The notes beneath the pieces were generated by a model. That model was given only the letters and a program-made list of their open reading frames with translations, did not search any database and had not been told where the DNA came from. From Caryophanon latum (lineage in GTDB: Bacteria; Bacillota; Bacilli; Bacillales_A; Planococcaceae), in assembly GCF_001700325.1 (NCBI RefSeq), contig NZ_MATO01000031.1, forward strand, positions 59,629 to 123,628: a stretch of 64,000 bases of DNA. Direction: 5' to 3'. The translations under genes and the position numbers were made by a program. Of the stretch, positions 24,297-33,457 are shown one piece after another. Each line of letters begins with the position of its first letter. The first letter of the stretch is position 1.

Positions 24297-25988
24297 TTAT
24301 ACTTTGAATCGCGTTAGCTCTTTGTTTAGCTCCTCGGCTAATGATGCGAGCATTTTCGCGCTTTCATTAATTTCTTCGGTCGTTGCGTATTGCTTTTCGA
24401 CGAGTGTAACGGCTTGCTGCGCGCTCATTGTCGTAATGCTTGAGCCGTCCTTTAACGTTTCAAACGTTGCCGCCATTTGCTCTGTAGAAGCGGCCATTTG
24501 CTCGGCGACGGCAGAGACGCTCATAATTTGGTCGCTCACGGCTACGGTTGATTTTAAAATAACTTCAAATGATGAGCCGGTTTTCGTTGCGGTTATGACA
24601 CCTTGCTGTACTTGTGTGCTCACTTGCTCCATGTCGTTCGTCATATGTTGAATGCCTTGCTGTAAAATGCGCACGATGTCGACAATTTTTGCAGCGGAGT
24701 TCGTCGTTTGTTCGGCGAGCTTGCGTACTTCATCAGCTACGACCGCAAATCCTTTACCTGCCTCGCCTGCACGAGCCGCTTCAATCGCTGCGTTTAATGC
24801 GAGCAAGTTCGTTTGGCTTGAAATCGTCGTAATAATCGATACGAAGTCTTCAATTTGTGCAGAATGGGTAATTAAGCTTTCGACGGTTGAGAGCGATTGC
24901 TGAACGGCTTTATCGATCGCATTCATTTGCTCGACCGTTAATGCGATGTCGCGATGTCCGTCTCGCGCATTTTGCTGGGCGACAGTTGATACAGCTGTTA
25001 CATCTTCAGCGGCGCTTGCAACGTGTGTAATGCCTTCTGTTACTTCCTGCAAGGCGACGAGCGTTTCGTTTAAGTTGTCATCGCTATTTGTCGCCTGCTG
25101 TGAAATTTTCTCGATGCTCGATGTTACTTGATGGCTCGCATGTGCGGATTGATCCGCGCTTGCGAGCAGCTCCTCTGATGAAGCGGCAACGTTCGTGCTC
25201 GATTGCGCAACAGCTGATAGTACGCTTCGTAAATTTTGTGACATGTCGTTAAATGACGCTGATAGCACTGCAATTTCGTCACGTGATTTAATCGGCAGCG
25301 GCTCGCTTGTGAAATCGCCGGCCGCCATTTTTTGTGACGTTGCCGTGAGAATTTCAAGCGGCTTTAAACGTCGAATGAGGATGATGAAATAAATGATGAC
25401 TGAAATGGCAAACGATACTGCCGCGATAATAATGAAAATAAAGGCGATATTCGTCGAAGCGGTCGCTTTAAGTGCAAGCTCGTCTGCCCAAACGTTTAAC
25501 TCCTCTTTAAATGCAGCGTACAGCTCATCAATTTCGATGGCTGCTTGCTCATAAGCTGTGTTCGTCACAAGGTCTTGTGCTTTTTTTACATTGCCTGCTT
25601 TCATCGCATTAAACGCTTCGTATTCGACATCGGTTAGCGCGAGTGACTTGTCGTTAATAAATGTTAACTGCTCTATTAGCTCATCTGGAACGTTGTAGCT
25701 TTTTAGTAGCTCAGCTGTTTGTAAAAATGTATCTTCGGCTAATTTATTTTCATATTCTGCTAAGTATGTTTGTTTGTTATTGAAAACGTACATGCGCGCC
25801 TCATTCGTTAAATAAAGCGACTCGTTTTCTAAATCGGCCACTGCGTTCGTAATCGTATTGCGTGTGTTTAATGTTTCACTTAATGAAAAAATCGTCGTCG
25901 TTAAATAAATTAAGCTTCCTGCCAAAAAAGCGGCCAATAATACTGCGGCGATAATACCGAATTGCAATGACCTTTTAATTGTCATCAT
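24297..25988 (-). CDS. Methyl-accepting chemotaxis protein (4HB sensor)
   Basis: A 563-residue chemoreceptor. The start is one of two adjacent ATGs (25988 or 25985) after GGGAGGCGAC; the second has the better spacing. Membrane helix 1 (about 10-32), a helical extracytoplasmic region of about 150 residues, membrane helix 2 (about 186-208), HAMP (about 210-262) and the signalling coiled coil follow. The hairpin tip reads [20 protein letters not shown] and then [16 protein letters not shown]. Sensor sequence differs strongly from the other two receptors here, so the ligand differs. Single-gene unit with its own terminator. Confidence 0.92.
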   Translation of the reverse strand: MMTIKRSLQFGIIAAVLLAAFLAGSLIYLTTTIFSLSETLNTRNTITNAVADLENESLYLTNEARMYVFNNKQTYLAEYENKLAEDTFLQTAELLKSYNVPDELIEQLTFINDKSLALTDVEYEAFNAMKAGNVKKAQDLVTNTAYEQAAIEIDELYAAFKEELNVWADELALKATASTNIAFIFIIIAAVSFAISVIIYFIILIRRLKPLEILTATSQKMAAGDFTSEPLPIKSRDEIAVLSASFNDMSQNLRSVLSAVAQSSTNVAASSEELLASADQSAHASHQVTSSIEKISQQATNSDDNLNETLVALQEVTEGITHVASAAEDVTAVSTVAQQNARDGHRDIALTVEQMNAIDKAVQQSLSTVESLITHSAQIEDFVSIITTISSQTNLLALNAAIEAARAGEAGKGFAVVADEVRKLAEQTTNSAAKIVDIVRILQQGIQHMTNDMEQVSTQVQQGVITATKTGSSFEVILKSTVAVSDQIMSVSAVAEQMAASTEQMAATFETLKDGSSITTMSAQQAVTLVEKQYATTEEINESAKMLASLAEELNKELTRFKV

Positions 25989-26033
25989 GTCGCCTCCCTC
26001 ATAAAAAATAATTAGTCTATAATAGCTTATCAT

Positions 26034-26331
26034 AACTTACAGCAGAAGAAAGATTATAACTTTTAACACAGCAAGCAAACTGAAATACCGATACTTTGAC
26101 GAAACAGTGACAAAGTGTGAGGCCGCCAACTATTTTTGCGCGGCGCTTTTTTTCGTGAATGCGTGTCACATGTAGGGTGGAAGGATATGTTAAAGAGTTC
26201 TTTCTTTACATAAAGCAGAAAAAAATGTTTTTTTGTAGACAAAATATGTTATTCGGTGGTAAATTGGAATTGTGGTAAAGATGACATGAACGACAAAATT
26301 GCTTCATGTTGTAGCAGAGGAGGCGATTCAC
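26034..26331. other. Intergenic region between chemoreceptor and TetR genes
   Basis: AT-rich, with divergent promoters expected. A possible sigma-A promoter for the TetR gene is TAGACA near 26237 with TAAATT about 18 bp downstream. No repeat or structured RNA was seen. Confidence 0.35.
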
Positions 26332-26949
26332 ATGAAGGCGACCATTCGTACCCGTGTGCTGGAGGCAGCGCTCGATTTATTTTATGAAAAAGGCTACAAT
26401 CGCGTTTCAGTTGACGAAATCGTCGAACGAGCAGGTACATCGAAAGGCGGCTTTTATCATAATTTCAAATCGAAGGATGCACTGCTTTATGAAATACATA
26501 ACGTCTTTATTTCGTACGTGCTTGCACAAACGAAAAAAGCGCGCGCCTCATCATCGTCACCAGTCGAGCAGCTTAGCGCGATGCTGTACGCATTTACGAA
26601 CGTATTTGATGTGTACATGCGTCACATAACGGTGTTTTATAACGAAGTGGCGTATTTGCCAGCAGAATTCGAAGCACCGATTCATGAAAAGCGCACGCAA
26701 TATCGTCGCATGATTGAGGACGTCATCGAAGCAGGCAAGGCAGAAGGGCAATTTCGGCTGGACTTATCGACGACGATCACAACGATGGCGATTATTGGCA
26801 TGGTGAACTGGACGTATAAGTGGTACCGACATGATGGAGAGCTGACGATGACGCAAATTACGAAGCATTTTAACGATGTCATTTTGCGAGGAATCGTTAC
26901 CGAACAAGGGTTAGCGATTGCCGAGCAGCACCGCATGCAGCAGCGATAA
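26332..26949 (+). CDS. TetR-family regulator of the leucine/isovalerate operon
   Basis: A 205-residue repressor. The ATG at 26332 follows GAGGAGG by 8 nt. The N-terminal HTH (about 5-50) reads VLEAALDLFYEKGYNRVSVD then EIVERAGTSKGGFYHNFKSK, typical of TetR/AcrR proteins. The C-terminal 150 residues are helical and form the ligand and dimerisation domain. The gene lies just upstream of a nine-gene acyl-CoA operon with a perfect 14-bp palindrome between, so the regulator probably represses that operon and is released by an acyl-CoA intermediate. The ligand is an inference. Confidence 0.85.
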   Translation: MKATIRTRVLEAALDLFYEKGYNRVSVDEIVERAGTSKGGFYHNFKSKDALLYEIHNVFISYVLAQTKKARASSSSPVEQLSAMLYAFTNVFDVYMRHITVFYNEVAYLPAEFEAPIHEKRTQYRRMIEDVIEAGKAEGQFRLDLSTTITTMAIIGMVNWTYKWYRHDGELTMTQITKHFNDVILRGIVTEQGLAIAEQHRMQQR

Positions 26950-26968
26950 TTTTTTTTAGCAATTCGAG

Positions 26969-26982
26969 ACCGACTAGTCGGT
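26969..26982. promoter_or_regulatory. Predicted TetR operator
   Basis: ACCGACTAGTCGGT is a perfect 14-bp palindrome between the tetR gene and the acyl-CoA dehydrogenase gene, with the ACCG/CGGT half-sites common for TetR-family regulators. Confidence 0.65.
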
Positions 26983-27027
26983 ATTATGCAAAAGGATGTT
27001 TGTCATTAGATGATCGAATGTGACAGT

Positions 27028-27130
27028 GAGCGCGTCGGCGAGACTTCTAGGGGAAAAGCTTGTGCCTCATAACCAATATTATGTTCGCCGCCGAGCTCGA
27101 CGAAAGCAAGGCGAACGAGGCGAACGGTCA
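27028..27130. repeat. Degenerate family B repeat in the operon leader
   Basis: The stretch GTCGGCGAGACTTCTAGGGGAAAAGCTTGTGCCTCA and ATGTTCGCCGCCGAGC matches the family B core. It would lie in the untranslated leader of the leucine operon, between operator and first gene. Confidence 0.6.
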
Positions 27131-27173
27131 TGTCATACGTCAACGTGATGACAAAACAAAAGGAGGAAAATAC

Positions 27174-28316
27174 ATGAACTTTGAATTAACGAAAGAGCAG
27201 CAAATGATTAAGCAAATGGTAAGCGAATTTGCACAGGCAGAAATTGCACCACACGCACGTGAGCTTGATAAAAAACATGCGTTTCGTAAAGAAAGCTTTG
27301 ACAAAATGGCAGAGCTAGGGTTGTTTGGTATTCCGTTTCCTGAAAAATATGGCGGCTCAGATGGCGGCACAATTGCCTACGCATTAGCAGTAGAAGAAAT
27401 TGGGCGTGCATGCGGTGGTACAGGTTTATCGTACGCAGCGGCAGTATCGCTTGGCGCAACACCGTTTTACAACTTCGGTACAGAAGCACAAAAGGAAGAG
27501 TTTTTAGTGCCAATGGTCGAAGGAAAAACGCTCGGCTCATTCGGTTTAACGGAGCCAAATGCAGGATCAGACGCAGGTGGCACACGTACGAAGGCGCATT
27601 TAGAAGGCGACGAGTGGGTCATTAACGGTGAGAAGTGCTGGATTACGAACGCAAGCTATGCACGCCAAGTTGTCGTAACGGCGGTAACAGGTCAAGACGA
27701 GCGTGGTAAAAACATCATTACAGCGCTTATCGTACCGACAGACACACAAGGCGTAACGATTCGCTCAGAGTATGAAAAAATGGGTGTGCGCGCATCGAAC
27801 ACATGTGAAATCGTGTTAGATAACGTACGCGTACCGAAAGAGAATGTACTCGGTGATGAAAAGCGCGGCTTCGGTCAGTTTTTAAATACGCTTGATGGTG
27901 GACGTATTTCGATTGCGGCGTTATCGGTTGGGATTGCACAATCGGCGTTTGAAAAAGCGCTAAAGTACTCAAAGGAGCGCATGCAGTTTGGTAAGTCGAT
28001 TTCGAAGCTACAAGCAATTCAGTTTAAGCTTGCTGACATGGCGATGGAAATTGAGTTAGCGCGTAATATGGTGCATAAAGCGGCGTGGTTAAAAGATAAC
28101 GGCAAGCCATTCAAATCTGAAGCGGCATATGCGAAATTGTTCGCATCAGAAATGGGCTTCCGTACATGTAACCAAGCAATTCAAATTCACGGCGGCTACG
28201 GTTATATGGAAGAATACGATGTTGAGCGTCATTTACGCGATATTAAATTAATGGAAATCGGCGAAGGTACATCTGAAATTCAACGTCTTGTTATTGCTCG
28301 TCAATTAGGGTGCTAA
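27174..28316 (+). CDS. yngJ: Acyl-CoA dehydrogenase, YngJ type (isovaleryl-CoA pathway)
   Basis: A 380-residue FAD enzyme that oxidises a short or branched acyl-CoA to the enoyl-CoA. The ATG follows AAAGGAGG. Landmarks are GSFGLTEPNAGSDAGGTRTK (FAD/substrate loop), CWITNASYA, QIHGGYGYMEEY and IGEGTSEIQRLVIARQL; the Glu in GEGTSEIQ is the usual catalytic base of short- and medium-chain enzymes, whereas true isovaleryl-CoA dehydrogenases carry it elsewhere. Position as the first gene of a leucine-type operon suggests isovaleryl-CoA as substrate, but butyryl-CoA remains possible. Confidence 0.85.
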   Translation: MNFELTKEQQMIKQMVSEFAQAEIAPHARELDKKHAFRKESFDKMAELGLFGIPFPEKYGGSDGGTIAYALAVEEIGRACGGTGLSYAAAVSLGATPFYNFGTEAQKEEFLVPMVEGKTLGSFGLTEPNAGSDAGGTRTKAHLEGDEWVINGEKCWITNASYARQVVVTAVTGQDERGKNIITALIVPTDTQGVTIRSEYEKMGVRASNTCEIVLDNVRVPKENVLGDEKRGFGQFLNTLDGGRISIAALSVGIAQSAFEKALKYSKERMQFGKSISKLQAIQFKLADMAMEIELARNMVHKAAWLKDNGKPFKSEAAYAKLFASEMGFRTCNQAIQIHGGYGYMEEYDVERHLRDIKLMEIGEGTSEIQRLVIARQLGC

Positions 28317-28347
28317 ATAAAAAACGAAATGAGGAGGAAGTGTACGT

Positions 28348-29976
28348 ATGGTTCAGCTAGTTTATGAAACAATTGGCCAGATGCTAGAGACACGTGTAAC
28401 TCAATTTCGACAAAAGGAGGCGCTCGTTTACGCGGATCGCAATTTCCGCCAAACGTACGAGCAATTTGACGACGATGTAAACCGTGCAGCAAAAGCGCTC
28501 ATAGCAATCGGGCTAGAGCGCGGCGACCATTTTTCTGTATGGACGACGAATGTGCAGCAATGGCCGAGCTTGCAGTTTGCCTCGGGTAAAAGTGGGGCAG
28601 TGCTCGTCACGGTCAACACGAACTACCGAGCAACTGAGCTTGAATATTTACTCAAGCAATCCGATTCACGCGCTATCATTTTAATCGATAACTTCCGTGG
28701 GCATTCGTTTATCGACACGTTGTATGAGCTTTGTCCAGAGCTAAAAACGGCAACACCTGGGCAGCTTGAGAGCGAGCGACTACCGCTGCTAAAAACGGTC
28801 GTCGTCATTAGCGACAAATCGTATCCAGGCACGTATTCATATGAAGCGTTTTTAGCGCTAAGTGAGCAGGTGAGTGACGCTGAATTAGTTGCGCGCAAGC
28901 AATCACTCCATTTCGATGACGTTATTAACATTCAATATACGTCCGGTACGACAGGGTTTCCAAAGGGCGTTATGTTAACGCATGCGAACATTTTAAACAA
29001 CGCGCTGCACATTGCAGAAGTGATGCGTTTAACACCGGAAGACCGTCTATGCATTCCGGTTCCGTTTTTCCACTGCTTCGGCTGCGTCATCGGTACGCTG
29101 ACGATCGTATCGGCGGGCGGAACGATGGTGCCAATTGAACAGTTTAGCGCTGAGGAAGTGTTGCGCACCGTTGAGCAGGAAAAATGCACCGGCTTGCACG
29201 GTGTACCGACGATGTTTATTAATGAACTCAATTTACCGAATATTTCGGAATTTGACTTATCGTCGCTGCGAACGGGCGTGATGGCAGGGTCAAACTGTCC
29301 AGTCGAGCTCATGAAAGGCGTTATTAATGTAATGGGTATGACCGACTTTACGATTTGTTACGGGCAAACGGAGTCGTCACCTGTTATTACGCAAACGAGC
29401 CCGGACGATCCGTTTGATAAAAAGACGGAAACGGTCGGCAAAAAGCATGAGCATGTCGACATCATTATCGCGGCACCAGGGACGAATGACGAGTTACCGC
29501 GCAATGTGCAAGGTGAAATTTTAGTGCGCGGCTATGCGGTAATGAAAGGATATTACAATAACGAGGAAGCAACGCGCGAAGCAATCGATGAAGACGGCTG
29601 GCTACATACAGGCGACCTCGGCACGATGGATGAGGAAGGCTACATTCGCGTAACCGGTCGTTTAAAAGATATGGTCATTCGCGGTGGGGAAAACATTTAT
29701 CCGCGTGAGATCGAGGAGTTTTTATATAAGCATCCGTCCATTTTAGATGTACAAGTTTGCGGTGTGCCAGATGAAAAGTACGGCGAGGAATGTGCAGCAT
29801 GGATCATTTTACAGCCAGGTGCGAGCGAAACAGAAGAAAGCATTCGCGCATATTGCGACGGTAAAATTTCGAAGCATAAAATTCCGCGTCACATTTTCTT
29901 CGTTGACGAATATCCGATGACCGCATCAGGAAAAATTCAAAAGTTTAAATTACGCGAGCAGTTTATGGCGTTTTAA
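28348..29976 (+). CDS. yngI: AMP-binding acyl-CoA synthetase, YngI type
   Basis: A 542-residue ANL-superfamily enzyme that activates a carboxylic acid with ATP and CoA. The P-loop is YTSGTTGFPKGVML; later motifs are GWLHTGDLGTMDEEGYI, GRLKDMVIRGGENIYPREI and the C-terminal ASGKIQKFKLR with the catalytic Lys. In this operon it may activate isovalerate, 3-methylcrotonate or acetoacetate-type acids; the exact substrate is not set by the sequence. AGGAGG precedes the ATG. Confidence 0.88.
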   Translation: MVQLVYETIGQMLETRVTQFRQKEALVYADRNFRQTYEQFDDDVNRAAKALIAIGLERGDHFSVWTTNVQQWPSLQFASGKSGAVLVTVNTNYRATELEYLLKQSDSRAIILIDNFRGHSFIDTLYELCPELKTATPGQLESERLPLLKTVVVISDKSYPGTYSYEAFLALSEQVSDAELVARKQSLHFDDVINIQYTSGTTGFPKGVMLTHANILNNALHIAEVMRLTPEDRLCIPVPFFHCFGCVIGTLTIVSAGGTMVPIEQFSAEEVLRTVEQEKCTGLHGVPTMFINELNLPNISEFDLSSLRTGVMAGSNCPVELMKGVINVMGMTDFTICYGQTESSPVITQTSPDDPFDKKTETVGKKHEHVDIIIAAPGTNDELPRNVQGEILVRGYAVMKGYYNNEEATREAIDEDGWLHTGDLGTMDEEGYIRVTGRLKDMVIRGGENIYPREIEEFLYKHPSILDVQVCGVPDEKYGEECAAWIILQPGASETEESIRAYCDGKISKHKIPRHIFFVDEYPMTASGKIQKFKLREQFMAF

Positions 29977-29988
29977 GGGGGAGTCGCA

Positions 29989-31341
29989 ATGTTTCAAAAA
30001 GTGTTAATTGCCAATCGAGGTGAAATTGCACGTCGTATTATTCGGACGTGTAAGCAGCTCGGCATTCAAACGGTCGCTGTGTACTCGTCAGCGGATGAGT
30101 TTAGCTTGCATGTGCGAGATGCGGACGAAGCGGTATGTATCGGCAAAGCACCTGTGTCGCAAAGTTATTTAAATGTAGAGGCAATTTTACAGGCGGCTCG
30201 TGATACAGGGGCACAGGCAATTCACCCAGGCTACGGCTTATTGTCGGAAAACGCGGCGTTTGCAAAAGCGGTCGAGGAAGCAGGGTTCACGTTTATCGGT
30301 CCAACGGCGAGCGTCATTGCGTCGATGGGCAGCAAGCTTGCAGCACGTCAAACGATGGAGCGAGCAGGTGTGCCAATTGTGCAAGGTGTAAACGACCCGA
30401 TCGCGGATGTAGACGAAGCGGTTGTCATTGCAAACGACATCGGCTATCCGATTATGTTAAAAGCGTCGGCTGGTGGTGGCGGTATCGGCATGCAGCTTGT
30501 AAATAGCGACGCGGAGCTGTATAAAGCGTTTGAAGGTAACCAAAAGCGCGCGCAAAGCTTTTTCGGTGACGGCACGATGTTTATTGAAAAATTTATCGCC
30601 GAGCCGCATCACGTTGAAGTACAAATTTTAGCCGATCAGCACGGGCATGTCGTACCAGTATATGAACGCGAATGCTCCGTGCAGCGCCGCAACCAAAAAG
30701 TTGTCGAGGAAGCACCGTCTCCGTTCATTTCAGAGGCGACGCGACAAAAAATGCTCGATGCCGCAGTAGCCGCTGCACAGGCGATTGACTACACGAACGC
30801 AGGCACGATTGAATTTTTAGTCGACCGCGATGAAAACTTCTACTTTTTAGAAATGAATACGCGCTTGCAAGTGGAGCATCCCGTTACAGAGGAAATTACA
30901 GGGCTTGATTTAGTCGAGTGGCAGCTGCGCATCGCAAATGACGAGCCGTTAACGTTTACGCGCGACGATATTAAAAAGCGTGGACATGCGATTGAAGTGC
31001 GCATTTACGCTGAGCATCCGGTGACGTTTTTCCCATCACCAGGGCATGTCGAGGAGCTCGTTTTACCTGAAGGCGACGGCATTCGTCATGAAGTGTCGAT
31101 CGAAAGCGGCAGTGACGTCACACCGTTTTACGACCCAATGATCGCCAAGCTCATCGCAACAGGTGCAACACGCGACGAAGCGTTAGCACGATTAGAACAA
31201 GCGCTACGTAACTATACGGTGCGCGGCATTCAAACGAATATCCCGATGCTGCTCGATGTCATTACGCACGACGTTTTCAAATCGGGCGTGACGACAACGA
31301 AATTCGTCGAGGAGCATTACTTACCAGCAGTGGCGAAATGA
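29989..31341 (+). CDS. yngH: Biotin carboxylase subunit of methylcrotonyl-CoA carboxylase, YngH type
   Basis: A 450-residue ATP-grasp biotin carboxylase that carboxylates biotin with ATP and bicarbonate. The N-terminal FQKVLIANRGEIARRIIRTC is the family start, KASAGGGGIGMQL is the ATP-binding glycine loop and FLEMNTRLQVEHPVTE carries the catalytic residues. It lacks a fused biotin domain: that is encoded separately by the next gene. Operon order points to methylcrotonyl-CoA carboxylase, not the housekeeping acetyl-CoA carboxylase. Confidence 0.88.
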   Translation: MFQKVLIANRGEIARRIIRTCKQLGIQTVAVYSSADEFSLHVRDADEAVCIGKAPVSQSYLNVEAILQAARDTGAQAIHPGYGLLSENAAFAKAVEEAGFTFIGPTASVIASMGSKLAARQTMERAGVPIVQGVNDPIADVDEAVVIANDIGYPIMLKASAGGGGIGMQLVNSDAELYKAFEGNQKRAQSFFGDGTMFIEKFIAEPHHVEVQILADQHGHVVPVYERECSVQRRNQKVVEEAPSPFISEATRQKMLDAAVAAAQAIDYTNAGTIEFLVDRDENFYFLEMNTRLQVEHPVTEEITGLDLVEWQLRIANDEPLTFTRDDIKKRGHAIEVRIYAEHPVTFFPSPGHVEELVLPEGDGIRHEVSIESGSDVTPFYDPMIAKLIATGATRDEALARLEQALRNYTVRGIQTNIPMLLDVITHDVFKSGVTTTKFVEEHYLPAVAK

Positions 31342-31344
31342 GAT

Positions 31345-31430
31345 AGCTCAAGTCTATGAAGCGATGGTGGCGACTCCAGCAGGAAAAATGCGCCTGCGGA
31401 AAGCGTCCACCAAAGCGAAATAGGCAGTTA
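31345..31430. repeat. Small imperfect hairpin element between yngH and yngHB
   Basis: GATGGTGGCGACTCC, then GGAAAAATGCGCCTGCGGAAAGCGTCCACC, make an imperfect inverted repeat (GGTGGCG / CGTCCACC), with GGAAAG as in the dispersed repeats. It opens a 116-bp gap in an otherwise tight operon. Confidence 0.5.
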
Positions 31431-31457
31431 AATAAAACAACCCGAGGAGGAATTTAT

Positions 31458-31670
31458 ATGACAATCATAAAAGCATCAATGGCAGGTACAGTGTGGAAAG
31501 TGTTAGTAGCAGAAGGGCAACATGTAGAAGCAGGCGAGGACGTTGTCATTTTAGAATCAATGAAAATGGAAATTCCAATTGCAGCAGAAGAAGCCGGCAC
31601 AGTAACGCGCGTCATCGCAGCAGAAGGCGACTTCATTAACGTAGACGACGATTTAGTGGAATTAGCATAA
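31458..31670 (+). CDS. yngHB: Biotin carrier protein, YngHB type
   Basis: A 70-residue biotinyl domain; the ATG at 31458 follows GAGGAGG. The biotin site is [10 protein letters not shown] with Lys36 as the predicted attachment residue. It moves carboxybiotin between the YngH carboxylase and the YngE carboxyltransferase. Free-standing carriers of about 70 residues occur in the same position in the Bacillus yng operon. It follows the hairpin element, and the next gene starts about 10 nt later. Confidence 0.9.
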   Translation: MTIIKASMAGTVWKVLVAEGQHVEAGEDVVILESMKMEIPIAAEEAGTVTRVIAAEGDFINVDDDLVELA

Positions 31671-31680
31671 GGTGAGCGCC

Positions 31681-32583
31681 ATGTATCCAACGCATGTTCA
31701 AATTAAAGAAGTCGGGCCGCGCGACGGTTTACAAAACGAGGCAGCATTTATTAAAACAGCCGATAAAGTACGACTGATCGATCGCTTAAGTGACACGGGC
31801 TTACGCTACATCGAAGTGTCGAGCTTTGTAAACCCGAAATGGATTCCACAGCTTGCCGATGCGGCGGACGTGCTCGCACAAATTAAGCGCGAAAACGATG
31901 TGACGTACGCAGCGCTCGTGCCAAACATGCAAGGGCTAGAACGTGCGCTAGCAGTCGGCGTCGATGAAGTGAGCGTTTTCATGTCTGCAAGCGAAGGGCA
32001 TAACCGATCAAACATTAATAAATCAATCGCGGAGACGTTTCCGGTGCTGCGCCCAGTCATTGAAGAAGCGTTACGAGCAGGCAAGACGGTGCGAGGCTAC
32101 ATTTCGACCGTCATTGCGTGCCCGATTGACGGACCGACGAAGCCAGAGCAAGTGCGCGCAGTAGCCGACAAATTGTTTGAGCTAGGCGTGAGTGAAATTT
32201 CGCTCGGTGACACGATCGGCGTCGGTGTACCAACAGAGGTTGATGCGCTGCTTCACCATTTAACGCAGCATTTTGACCGCGATAGCTTAGCGATGCACTT
32301 TCACGACACGCGTGGCACAGCGCTTGCGAACGTCGTCGAAAGCTTGCGTCACGGCATTACGAAGTTTGATAGTTCAATCGGTGGCTTAGGCGGCTGCCCG
32401 TATGCAAAAGGAGCATCAGGCAACGTCGCAACCGAGGACTTACTTTATTTATTGCATGGAATGGGCATTGAAACAGGTGTCGATTTACACAAAGTGCAGC
32501 AGGCGGCGCTATCAATGGAGCAGCTACTACAAAAGCCGCTTAACTCGAAGCTCGCCGCCGTTGCAAAGGGGGAGCAAGCATGA
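31681..32583 (+). CDS. yngG: Hydroxymethylglutaryl-CoA lyase, YngG type
   Basis: A 300-residue TIM-barrel enzyme that splits HMG-CoA into acetyl-CoA and acetoacetate. The ATG at 31681 follows AAGGTGA by 5 nt, and is preferred over the in-frame GTG at 31672. KEVGPRDGLQNE holds the metal and catalytic residues; AMHFHDTRGTALAN carries the metal-binding HxH and SIGGLGGCPYAKGASGNVA is the family signature with the active-site cysteine. It is the last C-C cleavage of leucine breakdown. The end overlaps the hydratase start (ATGA). Confidence 0.93.
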   Translation: MYPTHVQIKEVGPRDGLQNEAAFIKTADKVRLIDRLSDTGLRYIEVSSFVNPKWIPQLADAADVLAQIKRENDVTYAALVPNMQGLERALAVGVDEVSVFMSASEGHNRSNINKSIAETFPVLRPVIEEALRAGKTVRGYISTVIACPIDGPTKPEQVRAVADKLFELGVSEISLGDTIGVGVPTEVDALLHHLTQHFDRDSLAMHFHDTRGTALANVVESLRHGITKFDSSIGGLGGCPYAKGASGNVATEDLLYLLHGMGIETGVDLHKVQQAALSMEQLLQKPLNSKLAAVAKGEQA

Positions 32584-33347
32584 TTACGGTAACGAAGGAA
32601 GCACATGTTGCAACGGTGACGTTAAATCGTCCTGATGCGGCGAACTCGCTATCGCTTGCACTGCTACAGCAGCTACACAATGCGTTTTATACGCTGAGCT
32701 ACGACAATGACGTGCGCGTTGTCATCGTCACAGGTGCAGGTAATCAGTTTTGTGCAGGTGCGGACTTAAAGGAACGTAAAGGAATGAGCGATGTCGAGGC
32801 GCGCCAAGCAATTGCGTTAATTGGCGACGTCGTCAATGCATGCGAGGCGATGAGCCAGCCTGTCATTGCGGCGATGAACGGTGCGGCGTTTGGCGGTGGC
32901 TTAGAGCTTGCCCTTGCTTGCGACATTCGCATTGCGAGCAGCAGCGCGAAAATGGGCTTAACGGAAGCAGCACTCGGCATTATTCCAGGGGCAGGTGGAA
33001 CGCAGCGACTGCCAAGACTCATTGGCATCGGTCGCGCGAAGGAGCTCATTTACACAGCGCGTCGTTTAACGGCAGATGAAGCGCTCACATACGGCATTGT
33101 CGAATACGTCGTGCCACCAGAGCAACTGCTAGTAAAAGCAAGCGAGCTCGCCGCAGAAATGGCAAGCAACGCCCCGCTATCATTACAGCAGGCAAAAGTG
33201 GCGATTCATGAAGGGATGCAAGTTGATTTGCATACGGGCTTAACGATTGAGCGCCTCGCATACGGTCGACTGTTCCACTCAGCCGATCGACTAGAAGGGC
33301 TCGCGGCATTTGCTGAAAAGCGCAAGCCGCAATATATAGGGAAATAA
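32580..33347 (+). CDS. yngF: Enoyl-CoA hydratase, YngF type (probable methylglutaconyl-CoA hydratase)
   Basis: A 255-residue crotonase-fold enzyme adding water to an enoyl-CoA. GAGNQFCAGADLKER is the oxyanion-hole segment; AAFGGGLELALACDIRIA and EAALGIIPGAGGTQRLPRLI hold the second oxyanion residue and the catalytic Glu. Position after the HMG-CoA lyase and before the carboxyltransferase matches yngF, so 3-methylglutaconyl-CoA is the likely substrate. AAGGGGGAG precedes the ATG, which overlaps the lyase stop. Confidence 0.88.
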   Translation: MITVTKEAHVATVTLNRPDAANSLSLALLQQLHNAFYTLSYDNDVRVVIVTGAGNQFCAGADLKERKGMSDVEARQAIALIGDVVNACEAMSQPVIAAMNGAAFGGGLELALACDIRIASSSAKMGLTEAALGIIPGAGGTQRLPRLIGIGRAKELIYTARRLTADEALTYGIVEYVVPPEQLLVKASELAAEMASNAPLSLQQAKVAIHEGMQVDLHTGLTIERLAYGRLFHSADRLEGLAAFAEKRKPQYIGK

Positions 33348-33371
33348 TAGTGGAAGCTTTACGGATTGTGT

Positions 33372-33412
33372 GAAACTTGAGACTCGCCATTAACGACGAG
33401 GCTCAAGTTACG
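33372..33412. other. Intraoperon hairpin between yngF and yngE
   Basis: AACTTGAG / CTCAAGTT flank an inner CTCG / CGAG pair. There is no T-tract, so this may be an mRNA processing or stability element, not a terminator. It lies in a gap of about 110 bp within the operon. Confidence 0.5.
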
Positions 33413-33457
33413 CCCGAGATTGAATGAAAATACATACTTATAAAGGAGATGGAGCAC

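Noticed and set aside
33372..33412. Hairpin between yngF and yngE as a terminator
   Set aside because: There is no T-tract after the stem, and the downstream gene belongs to the same pathway.
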